The translations under genes were made by a program, and so were the position numbers. From Plesiocystis pacifica SIR-1 (lineage in GTDB: Bacteria > Myxococcota_A > Polyangia > Nannocystales > Nannocystaceae), in contig NZ_ABCS01000022.1 of NCBI RefSeq assembly GCF_000170895.1, positions 55,563 through 119,562 of the forward strand: DNA of 64,000 nucleotides, given 5' to 3'. A model generated the notes under the pieces. That model saw nothing but the letters and a program-made list of their open reading frames with translations. It ran no database searches and had not been told where the DNA came from. How positions within the stretch are numbered: position 1 is the stretch's first letter; each line of letters begins with the position of its first letter. Shown piece by piece: positions 46,224 through 57,822 of the stretch.

Positions 46224-49093
46224 GTGCTCGACGACAGCATGACCACCGGTCGCGCTCAAGCCGCGAGCGTCCCGGCCAGCAACAGCCTGACCCTGGCCGC
46301 CACCGATGATGGGGCGGTCACCCGGGACGAGCTGGAAGAGGTGCAAAAGCGCTTCGTCATCGGCGATCGCTTCGCCGGCTATCAGATCCGCAGCGTGCTC
46401 GGGCGCGGGGCCATGGGTGTGGTCTACGAGGCCTGGGACTCGACCCTCGAGCGCCGGGTCGCCCTCAAGCTGCTGCGCTCGCCGAGCAAGCGCGCGTCCG
46501 AGCGGCTGCTCCGCGAGGCCCGGGCCCTCGCCCGCCTCGACCACCCCGGCGTGGTCCGGATCTGGGGGGCGGACGTGCACCGCGGCGCGGTCTACATCGC
46601 CATGGAGCTCGTCGAGGGCCAGAGCATGCGCGAGTGGCTGCGCGTCGACCGGACCTGGCGCGAGGCCTTGCCCGTGTTCATCGGCGCGGGCCGGGGCCTG
46701 GCCGCCGCCCACGTCGCGGGCGTGGTGCACCGCGACTTCAAGCCTGAGAACGTGCTCGTCGGCTGGGACGGGCAGGCGCGCGTGCTCGACTTCGGCATCG
46801 CGCGGATCTCGGGGGCCCACCCGGACCCCACGGTCAGCAGCGACGGCCTGACCGAAGAGGCCGAGGGCGAGGGCGCCTGCTCCTCGGCGCCCCTGAGCGA
46901 GAGCTTCAGGGCCTGGGCCTGTCCACGGACGACCGCTGACCGAATCGGCTCGCTGATCGGCACCCTGCGCTACATGGCGCCGGAGCACACGACCGCAAGA
47001 GCGCCGACGAGCTGTCCGACCAGTTCTCCTACTGCGTCGCCCTGTTCGAGGCGGTCTACGGGCGCCACCCCTTCCCGGCGCGGACCCGGGAGCAGCTCGC
47101 CTACAAGGTGTTCGAAAAGCAGATCGAGTACCCCAAGGAGAGCGCCGCCGCGGTCCCCCGCTGGCTCAAGCGGGCCATCCTCCGCGGCCTGTCCCCGGAC
47201 CCCCGCGATCGCTTCCCGTCGATGGACGCCCTCCTCGACGCCCTCAACCGCCACCCCACGCGACGCCGCCGGCGGGCCCAGACGGCCGCCGCCGCGACCT
47301 TGGTCGCCGGCGCCGTGGCCCTCGGCTTCGCCGTGCCGAGCCTGGGCCAGGTCAACCCCTGCGCCGACGTGGCCGACCCGGCTCAGGTCGAGCTCGGGGC
47401 CGAGGCCCGGTCCGAGCTGCGCGCGCGCTTCGACGGCCTCGGCCAGCCCTGGGCCAAGGCCCTCGGGGCCGAGGTCGAGGGCGGCGTCGGCATCTGGGTG
47501 GGCGACTGGGTCGAGGCGCGGACCGAGGTCTGCGAGCTCCGCCACGCCCACGGCGGCCACGAGACGGCCCTGGACACGGCCCGCGTCGCCTGCCTCGAGG
47601 AGCAGCTCGATCGCGTCGAGGGCCTGGGCCAGGTCCTGCGCGAGGCCGACGCGCCCACCTTGCTCGAGGCCGAGCACTTCCTCGTCGCGCTCCCCGATCC
47701 CGACGCCTGCCTCGGCGACGCCCCGGCCCAGGTCGCGCTCAGCCGCCAGGCCCAGGACGAGCGCAGCCGGGGCCTCGTGTCCGAGCTCGATCAGCTGCGC
47801 TGGCTAGCCCTCGCCGCCGGCTCCCCGAGCCTGCGCGCGCGGACCCGCGACCTGGTCGCGGGCGCCGAGCAGCTCGACCAGCTCGACCAGCGCCCGAGCT
47901 CCAAGGCCCTGCTGGCCGAGGCGCTGATCGTCGACGCCGAGGTCGACTCGCTCGTGGGCGAGGGCGCCGAGGCGGCGACGCAGCTGCGCGAGGCGGCCCG
48001 GGTCGCCGAGCGCATCGGCGCCGATGGCCTGCGCGCGTGGGCCAAGATCGACCTGGGCTACGTGCTCAGCGAGCTCCCCGGGCACGCCCCCGAGGCCGTC
48101 GAGACCCTCGAGGACGCGGGCGCCCTGGTCGAGCGCGTGGGCGCGCCCTGGCACCGCCACCTGCGACAGCGCGCGAGCCTGGCCATGGCCTACCGCGCCA
48201 CCGGCGAGCTCGACCGCGCCGCCGAACTGCTGACCGAGCTCGAGGCCGAGTTCGGCGACAGCCAGGCCAACCCCCGCCGCGAGAGCGCGCGCGCCCAGGT
48301 CCTGGCCATGGCCGCGCGCGTGGCCCTGGAACGGGGCGAGCCCGAGCAGGCCTTGGGCCACGCCGATCGAGCGCTGCGCACCGTCGAGGCCCAGCTCGGG
48401 CCCAGCCACCCCCTCGCCGCCTCGCCCCTGGGCATCCGCGGCCAGGCGCTCACGAAGCTGGGCCGCACCGACGAGGCCCGCGAGGCCCTCGAGGCCGCGG
48501 CCGCCCTGCGCCGCACCCGGCTCAGCCAGGGCAGCGGGGCCGAGCGCCAGCTCGCCGTCGACCTGCTCAACCTCGGCAACCTCGAGAGCCAGGCCGGCGA
48601 GGCCGAGGCCGCGGCGCGGCACTACGGCGAGGCCCTGGGCCTGCTCGCCGACCGCGAGGGCGAGGCCGAGCTGGCCATGCGCGGCCTGCTGCACTTCAAC
48701 CTCGGGGTCGATCACCAGATCAACGGCCGCGAGCGCGAGGCCCTGGCCAGCTACCGCGAGGCCGAGCGCCTCACCAGCGCCGCCAAGGGCCCCCGCGCGC
48801 CCCTGAGCGTCCTGGCCCGCATGGGCGTGGGCAGCATGCTCGTCACCCTCGAGCGCTTCTCCGAGGCCCGCGCGCCCCTCGAGTCGGCCCTCGCCGACTG
48901 GCCCGCGTCCATGGCCCAGAGCCCCGACGAGGCCGAGCTGCGCTTCGCCCTGGCCAGGACCCTGACCCGCCTCGACGGCGCCAGCTCGCGGACCACCGAG
49001 CTCGCCCAGAGCGCTCGGGCGATCTACGCCGAGGCCGAGTTTGGGCCGCAGGCCGAGGCCGTCGAGCGCTGGCTCGCCGGCGAGCCGGGTTAG
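46224..49093 (+). CDS. Serine/threonine protein kinase with TPR region (frameshifted)
   Basis: A Hanks-type kinase of about 956 residues once the frame is repaired. In the first frame: Gly loop GRGAMGVVYEAW, VAIK-type lysine (RRVALKLL), catalytic loop VVHRDFKPENVLVG, DFGIAR and GTLRYMAPEH. The frame is lost at 46992-46996; the downstream frame resumes with KSADELSDQFSYCVALFEAVYGRHPF and runs to 49093. After the kinase come a membrane helix (near VAGAVALGFAVPSLG) and TPR-like helical repeats. Just before the break, three further one-base losses in short G/C runs (46909-46941) would restore the expected DDPLTRIGSLIGT. The gene is a paralog of the intact kinase at 57823, including the same post-membrane region. 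Either consensus error or a real pseudogene. Confidence 0.72.
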
Positions 49094-49100
49094 CAACCTG

Positions 49101-50354
49101 TCAGGGCCGGACCTCGATCTCGAGCAGCGGATCGGCCTGCTCGAGCTGGGCCTGGGCGTCCGCGTCGTCGAGCAGGTGCATGGCGAAGAAGGCCGCGATC
49201 CGCCCCGCCGCCAGGTCCCGGACCACGAAGGGGTCGAGGTAGGTGAAGGGCGTCCCGTCGGTCTGGCGCTCGCCCTCGCCGCAGCCCGCCGCGAAGCCCT
49301 CGTAGAGCCCGGCCATGTCGGAGTAGGCGAAGTGCCCGGTGTCGACGAACTCGAGCTTCCACGCCGGCGTGTTCGCCATCTGGAAGTTGGTGCGGATCGC
49401 CTGGTTGCCGAACTCGGTGATGCTGTTGTCCTCGATCGCCACGAACATCGCCAGGGGCTCGGCGATGGCCGCCATGGTGACCCCGGGCAAGAGCGGGTTC
49501 TCGATGGGCGCCGCGATCGCTACCCCGGCCATGGCCCGGTCGTCGTCCTGGAGCACCTTGCCCGTGGTGATCGCCCCGAAGCTGTGCCCGAACACGCCCA
49601 GGCGCTGCTCGTCGGCCACGCCCACGAGGGCCTCGGGGAGCTCGACCGCGCCCGGGTCCAGGAGCTCGTCGATCACCCGGCGGACGTCGTCGGCGCGCAG
49701 GTCCAGGGTCGAGGCGTCGAGGGGCAGCAGGGTCTCGTCGAGGGCCTCGAACAGGGTGTTGCCGGTGTGGTTGACCGCCGCGACCAAGAAGCCGTGGGAG
49801 GCGAGGTGCTCGGCGAGGCTGAAGGACGAAAAGCGCGTGCACCCGTGGCAGTGGGAGAACACCACCGTCGGCAGCGAGTCCCCGAGCTCGGCCATGTCGA
49901 CGAGCGCGCTCGCGGGCGCGGGGGCGCTCATCGTCTGGCTCCGCACGCACTCCGCAGGCGCCTCGGCGAGCAATCCGGCGAAGGTCGCGGCGTCCGGATC
50001 GTCGGGCACGAAGGACGCGATCTCCTGGCCCATGTCAGCCGCGGCCTTGGCGTCGACGCTCGCCGGGTACCAGAGCTCGACGCTCAGGTCGCGCGCGTCT
50101 CCCTCACCGGCTAGTTCGAAAGCCATGTTGCCAACGGGATGCACACCGCGAGACAGGTAATCGACGGGTTCCGGCTCACCGGTCTCGCTGGACTCCTCTG
50201 TGCTCTCCGTAGTCTCTCCCGTATCGGTTTCAGATGTGCTTTGAGAGCTATCCGTGGAATCCGCGACCTCGTCGTCGGATCCCGAGTCGTCCTGACAACC
50301 AGAGCCAACGAGTGCAAAAGCAACCACTGCACTCCATGACACGCGTTTGAACAC
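49101..50354 (-). CDS. Lipoprotein alpha/beta hydrolase (esterase/PAF-acetylhydrolase-like)
   Basis: A 417-residue predicted lipoprotein: signal peptide with lipobox VGSGC, Ser/Thr/Glu-rich spacer to about residue 60, then an alpha/beta-hydrolase fold. The nucleophile elbow is GVFGHSFGAITTG; an oxyanion-region FSHCHGCTRF and a late Asp/His region (VDTGHFAYSD) complete a plausible triad. The fold and motifs resemble platelet-activating-factor acetylhydrolase and dienelactone hydrolase relatives. GTG 50354 is chosen over ATG 50420 because TAAACT ends 7 nt before it and the signal peptide then starts normally (MFKRVSWSAVVAFALVG). Substrate unknown. Confidence 0.78.
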   Translation of the reverse strand: MFKRVSWSAVVAFALVGSGCQDDSGSDDEVADSTDSSQSTSETDTGETTESTEESSETGEPEPVDYLSRGVHPVGNMAFELAGEGDARDLSVELWYPASVDAKAAADMGQEIASFVPDDPDAATFAGLLAEAPAECVRSQTMSAPAPASALVDMAELGDSLPTVVFSHCHGCTRFSSFSLAEHLASHGFLVAAVNHTGNTLFEALDETLLPLDASTLDLRADDVRRVIDELLDPGAVELPEALVGVADEQRLGVFGHSFGAITTGKVLQDDDRAMAGVAIAAPIENPLLPGVTMAAIAEPLAMFVAIEDNSITEFGNQAIRTNFQMANTPAWKLEFVDTGHFAYSDMAGLYEGFAAGCGEGERQTDGTPFTYLDPFVVRDLAAGRIAAFFAMHLLDDADAQAQLEQADPLLEIEVRP

Positions 50355-50361
50355 GGGTCGG

Positions 50362-50367
50362 AGTTTA
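50362..50367 (-). promoter_or_regulatory. -10 element TAAACT, leaderless GTG start of the esterase-like gene
   Basis: TAAACT (in GGCGTAAACTCC) ends 7 nt before GTG 50354. Confidence 0.5.
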
Positions 50368-50535
50368 CGCCCATTGATGTAGGTAGATGTCGGTAAGCAA
50401 TCGCAATCGCGCGGATTCATTCGGCCATTGAAACAGCCTCGAGGTGAAAAGAAAAGTAGCCATGTATCGAGATGTGGGTATCCAGTACGGCGTTCAGTTC
50501 AGGCTGGGATCCCAAATTCGGCGGTTCTCGTGTGC

Positions 50536-50541
50536 TAGGTT
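50536..50541 (+). promoter_or_regulatory. -10 element TAGGTT, leaderless start of the first tandem lipoprotein
   Basis: GTGCTAGGTT ends 8 nt before ATG 50550; no ribosome binding site. Confidence 0.5.
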
Positions 50542-50549
50542 GTCCTCGT

Positions 50550-51608
50550 ATGTCGCGCATTGGATCGGCTCTTCCGCTAGCCATGAGCTTGCTCGTGGCG
50601 CTGAGCGGTTGTCCGATTGGTGACGACGAAAGTGGTGATAGCGCTGACGAAGTTGGCGGCGATGAAGCGGCCGAGACCCTCGGTGACGAGAGCGAGACCG
50701 ACGACGACGAGACCGACGAATCGTCTACCGACGAGTCCAGCGACGGCGAAGACGACGGGTCGAGCAGCGACAACGGGAGCTTTGACGACGGCTCCGAATC
50801 CACCGGGGACTCGTCCACGGACGACGAGGTCGGAGACGAAGAGACCACCGGCGATCCGCCTCCGTGCTGGGACGAGAGCTGGTCCGGTGATCAGCTCCCG
50901 GCGACCTTCTTCTTCGACACCACCGAGTTCGACGACCAGACCAAGGGCAGCTGCTACGACGCCGCAGACAGCCGCGAATGGCGGCTGCGCTTCGTCGCCC
51001 CGAGCACCGGAAGCTTCCGCTTCGACACCTCGGGCAGCGACTTCGACACGACCTTGTTCGTCCACGAGGGCGAGTGCGGCGAGCAGGAGCTTGCCTGCAA
51101 CGACAACTACATCGGCCTCAGCTCGCGCCTGCACCTCGACCTCGAAGCCGGCGAGGTCGTGACCGTGACGGTCGAGGGCGCCGACGCCTTCGCCGAGGGC
51201 TTCGCCAAGCTCGAGATCAGCGAATTCGAGCCCGCCGAGTGCGACTGGACCAACCTCTCGCCGAGCCTGCCCAAGATCGTCCAGGGCGACACCACCGGCC
51301 TCGAGGACCACTTCGACTCGGCCTGCGGCGGCGCAGGAGCGCCCGAGAAGCTCTACCGCTTCGTCGCCCCGGGCCCCGGCGTCTACAGCTTCGACACCTT
51401 CGGCAGCAGCTTCGACACCGTGCTCTACGTGTGGGAGCTCGACGCCTGCGGCGAGGCGGCGCCCTTCCAATGCAACGACGACGCCGGCTTCGACACGGGC
51501 TCGAAGCTGCTGCTCGATCTCGAGGGCGGGCAAAAGGTCGTCATCGGCGTCGACGGCTTTGGCGCTGGTGACTTTGGGCCCTTCCTGCTCAACGTCGAAG
51601 AGCTCTAG
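50550..51608 (+). CDS. Lipoprotein with tandem PPC-like beta-sandwich domains (copy A)
   Basis: A 352-residue predicted lipoprotein: signal peptide with lipobox LSGC, a Asp/Glu/Ser/Thr-rich linker to about residue 108, then two related domains. Each carries a DFDTxLxV..GxCGxxELACNDN-type block (SDFDTTLFVHEGECGEQELA, SSFDTVLYVWELDACGEAA), resembling bacterial pre-peptidase C-terminal (PPC) domains that bind surfaces or Ca2+. The next gene, 12 nt downstream, is a close paralog. Role unknown; presumably adhesion or matrix binding. Confidence 0.75.
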   Translation: MSRIGSALPLAMSLLVALSGCPIGDDESGDSADEVGGDEAAETLGDESETDDDETDESSTDESSDGEDDGSSSDNGSFDDGSESTGDSSTDDEVGDEETTGDPPPCWDESWSGDQLPATFFFDTTEFDDQTKGSCYDAADSREWRLRFVAPSTGSFRFDTSGSDFDTTLFVHEGECGEQELACNDNYIGLSSRLHLDLEAGEVVTVTVEGADAFAEGFAKLEISEFEPAECDWTNLSPSLPKIVQGDTTGLEDHFDSACGGAGAPEKLYRFVAPGPGVYSFDTFGSSFDTVLYVWELDACGEAAPFQCNDDAGFDTGSKLLLDLEGGQKVVIGVDGFGAGDFGPFLLNVEEL

Positions 51609-51620
51609 CTTCGGTAGGCC

Positions 51621-52760
<1,140 letters not shown>

Positions 52761-52789
52761 GCCGGGCGAAGCGCCTCCGCTCAGAACAA

Positions 52790-55700
52790 TTATCCCTTTA
52801 GCCTCGCCCGGCGGATCGCCTGCTTGAGCGCGAGGATCAGCGCGTCGGTCTTCGACCCGTTGAAGTACTCCTTCTCGCACTCCGAGATGCTGCCGAACTC
52901 GCCCTTGAACACGCGGTGGGCCCAGTGGACGACGAACTCGTCGAGGTCGTGGTGTGAGCCGAGCACCTTCGTGGGCGCCAGGCCCTGGACGATGTTGCGG
53001 ACCTCTCGCTGGGTCTCCCGCGAGCGCGAGCCGAACTCGATGTTCATGCGGGCCAGCGTGCCCTGACGCCGCACGTGGAAGGGCACCTTGCGCTTGGACT
53101 TCGAGCGGCTGTGCTTGCGCAGGTGCTTGGGCTTGCTGCTCCCGTGCTTGTCCTTGGAGCCCGTCTCCTTCGACTTGGGCGGCGACTCGAAGGTCACGCC
53201 CTTGGGCTTGGGCGGCGCCTTGGGTTTGGGCGGCAGCTTGGGCGGCTTGCCCACCTTCTTCTCGTCGGAGGACTCCTCGTCGGAGGACTCGCTCTCGGAC
53301 ACGAGGTCCAGCGCGCCCGCGAGGACCACGTGGATGTAGTGGTTGTCGTCGACGTGGACGAGGAAGCCGTTGCGGCCCCCGTTTTGCTGGTGCACGCCGT
53401 AGGTCCGCATCTGGCGGATGCGCTGGTAGCCCATGGGCGCGTCGAAGTTGGGCAGCTTCTTCTTCTCCTTCTTCTTGCCCTTGATCTCCTTGCTCAGCAC
53501 CCCGTCGTGCTTGCCCGAGCCCAGCCCCACGCTCTCGACCTTGGGCGCGAGCTTCTCGCTCTCGTCCTTCTTGGACAGCATCCCGATCGAGTAGAGGACG
53601 TCGATGTCGACGTCCTCGCTCACCACGGACTTTTCGAGGTCGAGCTCCTTGAGGCGCTGCTGGTCGAGGGCCTTGATGTTGGGGTCGCGGTTGACCAGCG
53701 CGCGGAAGCGGGCGCCGAAGCCCGCGATGGGATCGCCGATCAGGCGCGCCGCGATGTAGGACTCGATCTGGATGCGCAGGCCGCCGCGGTTGATGTGCGC
53801 GCCGAGGATGCTCCGGGCCCGGCGGACCTCGATGGGCGTCGCGTTGCGGTTCTCGAGGATCTGGTAGTAGCCGTGGATCAGGCAGTTGCCGTCGGCGAGG
53901 GTCTGGCCGACCTCCCGGTAGTAGGCGCCGGTCTCCTCGTCGTAGAAGAAGGGCCGCGAGTGGCCCTCGAGGGCCGTGAACACCACGGCGTGGACCTGCA
54001 TGGCGCGGGCGAGGGCCTCGCCCTCGACCTCCGCGAGGAAGGCGGTCCGGTCTGGCAAGTCCGCGAGGTAGGCGTCGATCAGCGTGTCGGTGACCCGCGC
54101 CCGGTAGCCGTTCATGGCGAACTCGTCCTCCTGGGTCACGGCCTCGAAGGCCGACGCGATCCGGCCCTGGATCGCGAGATCTTCGAGGAACTCCCAGACC
54201 TGATGGTTGCTGCGCGCCATCGCGGCGAGCGGCCGCAAGCGCTCGGCGCTGTCCATGCCTGCGGCGATGGCCGCGGCGCACACCACCCCGACGGTCCCCG
54301 CCCCGATCACGTCGATGGTGTCGAGGCCGATGGCCTCGATGATGATGTCGTGGTGCCGCTTCGGGCAGCTGTGCGCGAGCAGCTCCTTGACCTCGTTGAC
54401 GCGCTGCTGGAGGCCGCTTTGGACCCCGTGGTTGTCCTCTTCGTGCCCTCCGTCCTTGCTCGGCCCCTTCGGGGGCCCGGACACGTCGCTCTTTTCGTCC
54501 TCTTTTTTCTTCTTGTGCTTGCGCTTGGGCTTGGTCGAGGGAATCTCTGGTAGGCGCAGGTCCTTCCAGATGTTGCGCATCTTCGGCTCCGGGCCCTTGC
54601 GCGGCTCGAGCACGGGCGCGTCGAGGCTCAGCTCCTCCTTGCTCTCCTTCTTCTTGGGGCCCTCGTCCTTGCCGAGCGCGCGCATGGTGTCGGCGAGGGT
54701 CGTGGGGATGCGCAGCCAGTCCTCCTTGGTCTTGCACAGCGGCGGCCGGCGCAGCTCGACGATGGCCCCAGTGCGCTGCTCGTCCTTGGGGTTGTCCGTG
54801 CCCGTGCCCACGTCCGTGGGCCGAGAGATGTGGAACTGCTCGCCCCAGGTCTTGCCCGCGGTGACCATGGTCTTGGTCTTCATCGACAGCTGGGACATCT
54901 GCGTGCGCGCGGTCGAGGTCTCCACGAAGGGATCCATCCCGCGGGCGAACATCACCAACATCTGCGCGACGGTCAGCGCCCGCATCGACACGGGCAGCTG
55001 CTCCCCGATCGTGGTCGCCGTGGTCGCCAGCTCCTCGCCGCCGAGCTTGCCGAGCATCATCCGGCGGATCGGCGAGTCCTTGCTCAGCAAGCACCACTCG
55101 ACCTGCCGCCTGGCCTTGGGCGAGAGCGTCAGGAACAGGTCGCTCAGCCGGGTGCGCTGCATGACCGCCAGCAGGTCCTTGGCGTACTTGACCCGGCGCA
55201 CGTAGTAGACGCAGGCCAGGTCCGTGAGGCACAGCGAGATGTAGCCCTTGGCCGTCGACAGCAGCTCGTCGTCCTCGAGCAGGGCCCGGTAGATGGGCTG
55301 CATGCGCTGCATGGCCTGGGCCTGCAGCATGCCCTTGTCGTCCCCCCCGCGGGAGAAGCCCATGGAGCCGACCTTGTCCAGGCCCTTGCGCCCCACCTCC
55401 TGGTCGCTGCGCGGCGCCAGGGTGCTGAGGAACTTGGTCATCTTCTTGAGGTCGACGCCGACGGTCGCGTGGGGCACCGCCTTGACCCCTCCGCCGGCGC
55501 GCCAGCGATACATGTAGGCCGCGTACATGCGCTCCTCCGCGGGGAAGAAGTACACGTGGCGGGTCTCGTGCCACTCCCGCATCTTGTCGTACATGGCCTC
55601 GGTGATCTCGAGCAGGCGCGCGAAGCCGGTCTCGGTCTCGTTGACCGCGGAGGTGATGAACTCGATGTGGTCGCCGTCGAGCTCGACGTGGTAGCCGCCC

Positions 55701-56710
55701 TCCTCCGGCAGGTAGAGCAGCCGCCCGTGGCTGCGGGTGCCCCGGACCGAGGTCCCCACCCAGTCGTAGCCCTCGAACTTCTCGCGCCAGTGGAACATGC
55801 GGCCGGAGTTCGGCGTGTTGGTGCGCTCCTTGTCGAGCTCCTCCTTGCTCAGCTCGGGGCGGTTGGAGGTGTCGACCTCCTCCTTCTTGCCGTTGAGCGG
55901 CTTGATCACCTTGCGCTCGCGCCCGGTGACGTCGACCTCGAGCATCTGGCCCTTGCCAAAGCCGGTGAGCAGCTCGAACTCGAGGCCCATCTTGCGCTGG
56001 ACCTGGGCCTGCGTCTGCGGCTGCGGCTGCCAGGTCTGCCCGCGCCCCCGCTCGCCGTAGCGGTCGAGCAAGGGCACGGCCGACTCCCCGCGCACGACCG
56101 CGTCGGCGACCGCGTCGGCGTGGTGCTCGTGGGGGTCGCCCTCGCTGCCGACCCCGCCCTCGAGCTGGACCCCGGCGCGCTGTTGGACGATGTGCGCGGC
56201 CTCGTGGGCCGCCGTGTGCAGGGAAGGCGTGGCCGAGGCGAAGGCGACCCGGCCCTGGGTCGCGTAGGCCTGCGCGCCGATGCTCCGGCTCGCTCGCTGG
56301 GCCGCCGAGCCCGAGTAGGCCTGGACCCCGCCGACCTCGTAGGGCCCGAAGGCCCGCTGGATCGTCCGCAGGTGCGGCAGCGGGCCGCCGGGGCCGCGGA
56401 CGCCCGCGCTCGCGCGCTCTTGGACCTGCGCCTCGCTGACCGAGCCCGCGGCCAGGCGCTGCAGCCCGACGCTCCGCTGGACCTGGGCGCTGCGCTGGAT
56501 CATCGACGCCAGCGCCGAGCCGCCGCGATCTTGGGGACTGTCCGCGGCGATGGCCTGGAGCGAGCGGACCGCCACGCCGTTGGGCCCCGAGCGCAGCAGC
56601 GCCTCCCCCTCGCCCCCGAGCTCCTCGCTCGCCTCTCGACCCGCGCGCGCGCTCGAGCGGTCCCCCCCCGCTCGCGCCGTGTCCCCTCGATGTACCGTCG
56701 CCGTCGCCAT
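52790..56710 (-). CDS. Large DUF4157 protein with candidate amidoligase-like and OTU-like domains (predicted effector)
   Basis: A 1306-residue protein without a signal peptide. Residues about 115-215 are a DUF4157 domain: [12 protein letters not shown] (HEAAH at 169-173) and a later [14 protein letters not shown]4157 is typical of cargo and effectors of extracellular contractile injection systems. Residues about 240-680 contain MGLEFE (241), [15 protein letters not shown] (340-353) and TGAIVELRR (647-655), a spacing like the GlExE/xExxT/ExR motifs of the amidoligase (glutamine-synthetase/GCS-like) fold. Residues about 935-1130 contain [10 protein letters not shown] (Cys943) and DDNHYIHV (His1124), resembling the OTU cysteine protease dyad. 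Lys/Pro-rich segments (680-740, 1150-1210) separate the parts. No injection-system genes are nearby. DUF4157 is solid; the other two domains are motif-level inference. Confidence 0.7.
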   Translation of the reverse strand: MATATVHRGDTARAGGDRSSARAGREASEELGGEGEALLRSGPNGVAVRSLQAIAADSPQDRGGSALASMIQRSAQVQRSVGLQRLAAGSVSEAQVQERASAGVRGPGGPLPHLRTIQRAFGPYEVGGVQAYSGSAAQRASRSIGAQAYATQGRVAFASATPSLHTAAHEAAHIVQQRAGVQLEGGVGSEGDPHEHHADAVADAVVRGESAVPLLDRYGERGRGQTWQPQPQTQAQVQRKMGLEFELLTGFGKGQMLEVDVTGRERKVIKPLNGKKEEVDTSNRPELSKEELDKERTNTPNSGRMFHWREKFEGYDWVGTSVRGTRSHGRLLYLPEEGGYHVELDGDHIEFITSAVNETETGFARLLEITEAMYDKMREWHETRHVYFFPAEERMYAAYMYRWRAGGGVKAVPHATVGVDLKKMTKFLSTLAPRSDQEVGRKGLDKVGSMGFSRGGDDKGMLQAQAMQRMQPIYRALLEDDELLSTAKGYISLCLTDLACVYYVRRVKYAKDLLAVMQRTRLSDLFLTLSPKARRQVEWCLLSKDSPIRRMMLGKLGGEELATTATTIGEQLPVSMRALTVAQMLVMFARGMDPFVETSTARTQMSQLSMKTKTMVTAGKTWGEQFHISRPTDVGTGTDNPKDEQRTGAIVELRRPPLCKTKEDWLRIPTTLADTMRALGKDEGPKKKESKEELSLDAPVLEPRKGPEPKMRNIWKDLRLPEIPSTKPKRKHKKKKEDEKSDVSGPPKGPSKDGGHEEDNHGVQSGLQQRVNEVKELLAHSCPKRHHDIIIEAIGLDTIDVIGAGTVGVVCAAAIAAGMDSAERLRPLAAMARSNHQVWEFLEDLAIQGRIASAFEAVTQEDEFAMNGYRARVTDTLIDAYLADLPDRTAFLAEVEGEALARAMQVHAVVFTALEGHSRPFFYDEETGAYYREVGQTLADGNCLIHGYYQILENRNATPIEVRRARSILGAHINRGGLRIQIESYIAARLIGDPIAGFGARFRALVNRDPNIKALDQQRLKELDLEKSVVSEDVDIDVLYSIGMLSKKDESEKLAPKVESVGLGSGKHDGVLSKEIKGKKKEKKKLPNFDAPMGYQRIRQMRTYGVHQQNGGRNGFLVHVDDNHYIHVVLAGALDLVSESESSDEESSDEKKVGKPPKLPPKPKAPPKPKGVTFESPPKSKETGSKDKHGSSKPKHLRKHSRSKSKRKVPFHVRRQGTLARMNIEFGSRSRETQREVRNIVQGLAPTKVLGSHHDLDEFVVHWAHRVFKGEFGSISECEKEYFNGSKTDALILALKQAIRRARLKG

Positions 56711-57158
56711 GACTTCCAACCCGCAGCTCCGCGCCCGCGCGGCTCTGCGTCGAGAAAATCCTACCATTCAAATCACGACACTCTGCTTGCAGATTCAGCA
56801 GACCTTTTTCCTGCGAAAGATGCACCGACCTCCAGGGCGGCCGGCGCCCGCAGGCCTCGCGCCGGCGCGCGAGCCGGTGGCTCTTGGCGCCACCCGACCC
56901 GCACATCCGCCCCGGTGGCGCCCACGACTCGGCGAGTCAGAACACCCTACCCACCCCGCGGAGGAACCCAGCGCCGGCTCCGAGTCCAACTCGATCGCGT
57001 CCCGACTGCGCCCCCGATCGCGAAGTTCGCCCGCCCGCGAAAGTGCACTCTGGGTGAAACATCGAGCCCCAGGGCCGTGGGCGCCCGTCCACGCCCGCTG
57101 CCGGGCCCAGACGCGCAGCCGGTGACAGGGTGACTGCCAGTTCCTATCATCAGTCCCA
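56711..57158. promoter_or_regulatory. Divergent intergenic region between DUF4157 gene and sigma factor gene
   Basis: No gene is supported in this 448-bp gap. The sigma factor side ends with TATCAT (57145-57150), 8 nt before ATG 57159. The DUF4157 side has a purine-rich GTTGGAAG immediately before its ATG but no TAnnnT in leaderless position. Confidence 0.4.
57145..57150 (+). promoter_or_regulatory. -10 element TATCAT, leaderless start of the ECF sigma factor gene
   Basis: TATCAT (in TTCCTATCATC) ends 8 nt before ATG 57159. Confidence 0.5.
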
Positions 57159-57803
57159 ATGTCCGCGACCCCACACGCGAACGACGCGGAGCTCCTCGAC
57201 GCCTGGCGCGAGGGCGAGGGCGCGGCGGGGGAGCAGCTGTTCGCCCGCTACTACACTTTGGTCGAGCGCTTCTTTTTGAACAAGGTCGGGCCCGAGCGGG
57301 TCGCTGACCTGGTCCAGGACACCTTCATGGCCTGCGTCGAGGGGCGCGATCGCGTCCATGACCCCAGCCGCTTTCGCGGCTACATGCTCAGCGTCGCCTA
57401 CAACGTGTTTTGCAAGCACCTGCGCGGGCGATACCGCGAGGGCGTGCAGGTCGACCTCGACGACACCTCGCTGGTCGAGCTCGAGCCCAGCCCCAGCGCC
57501 GTCGTGGCCGCGCACAAGGAACAACGCCTGCTGCTCGAGGGGCTCCGGGCCATCCCCGTCAACTATCAGGTCGTGCTCGAGCTCCACTACTGGGAGCAGC
57601 TCTCGACCCGAGAGATCGCCGCGGTGCTCTCGGTGCCGGCGGCGACGGTGCGCAGCCGGCTGCAGCGAGCCCGCGACGCCCTGGAGGCGGCGATGGCCAG
57701 CATCGCCCGCTCGCCGGCGCTGCTCGAGAGCACCGTGACGCGGCTCGAGGACTGGGCCCGGGCGTGCGGGGCCGAGCTTCAACACACGCCCTCTCGAGCC
57801 TGA
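57159..57803 (+). CDS. ECF-type RNA polymerase sigma factor
   Basis: A 214-residue sigma-70 family protein of ECF layout. Region 2 is ARYYTLVERFFLNKV followed by the core-binding DLVQDTFMACVE and RFRGYMLSVAYNVF; region 4 is LSTREIAAVLSVPAATVRSRL. No sigma 1.1 or 3 region is present. A 19-nt gap separates it from a Ser/Thr kinase gene, an arrangement known in myxobacteria and related groups where the kinase replaces an anti-sigma factor as the sensor. No anti-sigma gene is nearby. The C-terminal 40 residues beyond region 4 may be an extension for regulation. Confidence 0.88.
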   Translation: MSATPHANDAELLDAWREGEGAAGEQLFARYYTLVERFFLNKVGPERVADLVQDTFMACVEGRDRVHDPSRFRGYMLSVAYNVFCKHLRGRYREGVQVDLDDTSLVELEPSPSAVVAAHKEQRLLLEGLRAIPVNYQVVLELHYWEQLSTREIAAVLSVPAATVRSRLQRARDALEAAMASIARSPALLESTVTRLEDWARACGAELQHTPSRA

Positions 57804-57822
57804 GCGGGGCCCCGAGCGCGCC

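Noticed and set aside
45970..46242. Small 90-codon open frame before the kinase
   Set aside because: It overlaps the kinase start, has no credible start site or codon bias, and lies in a divergent promoter region.
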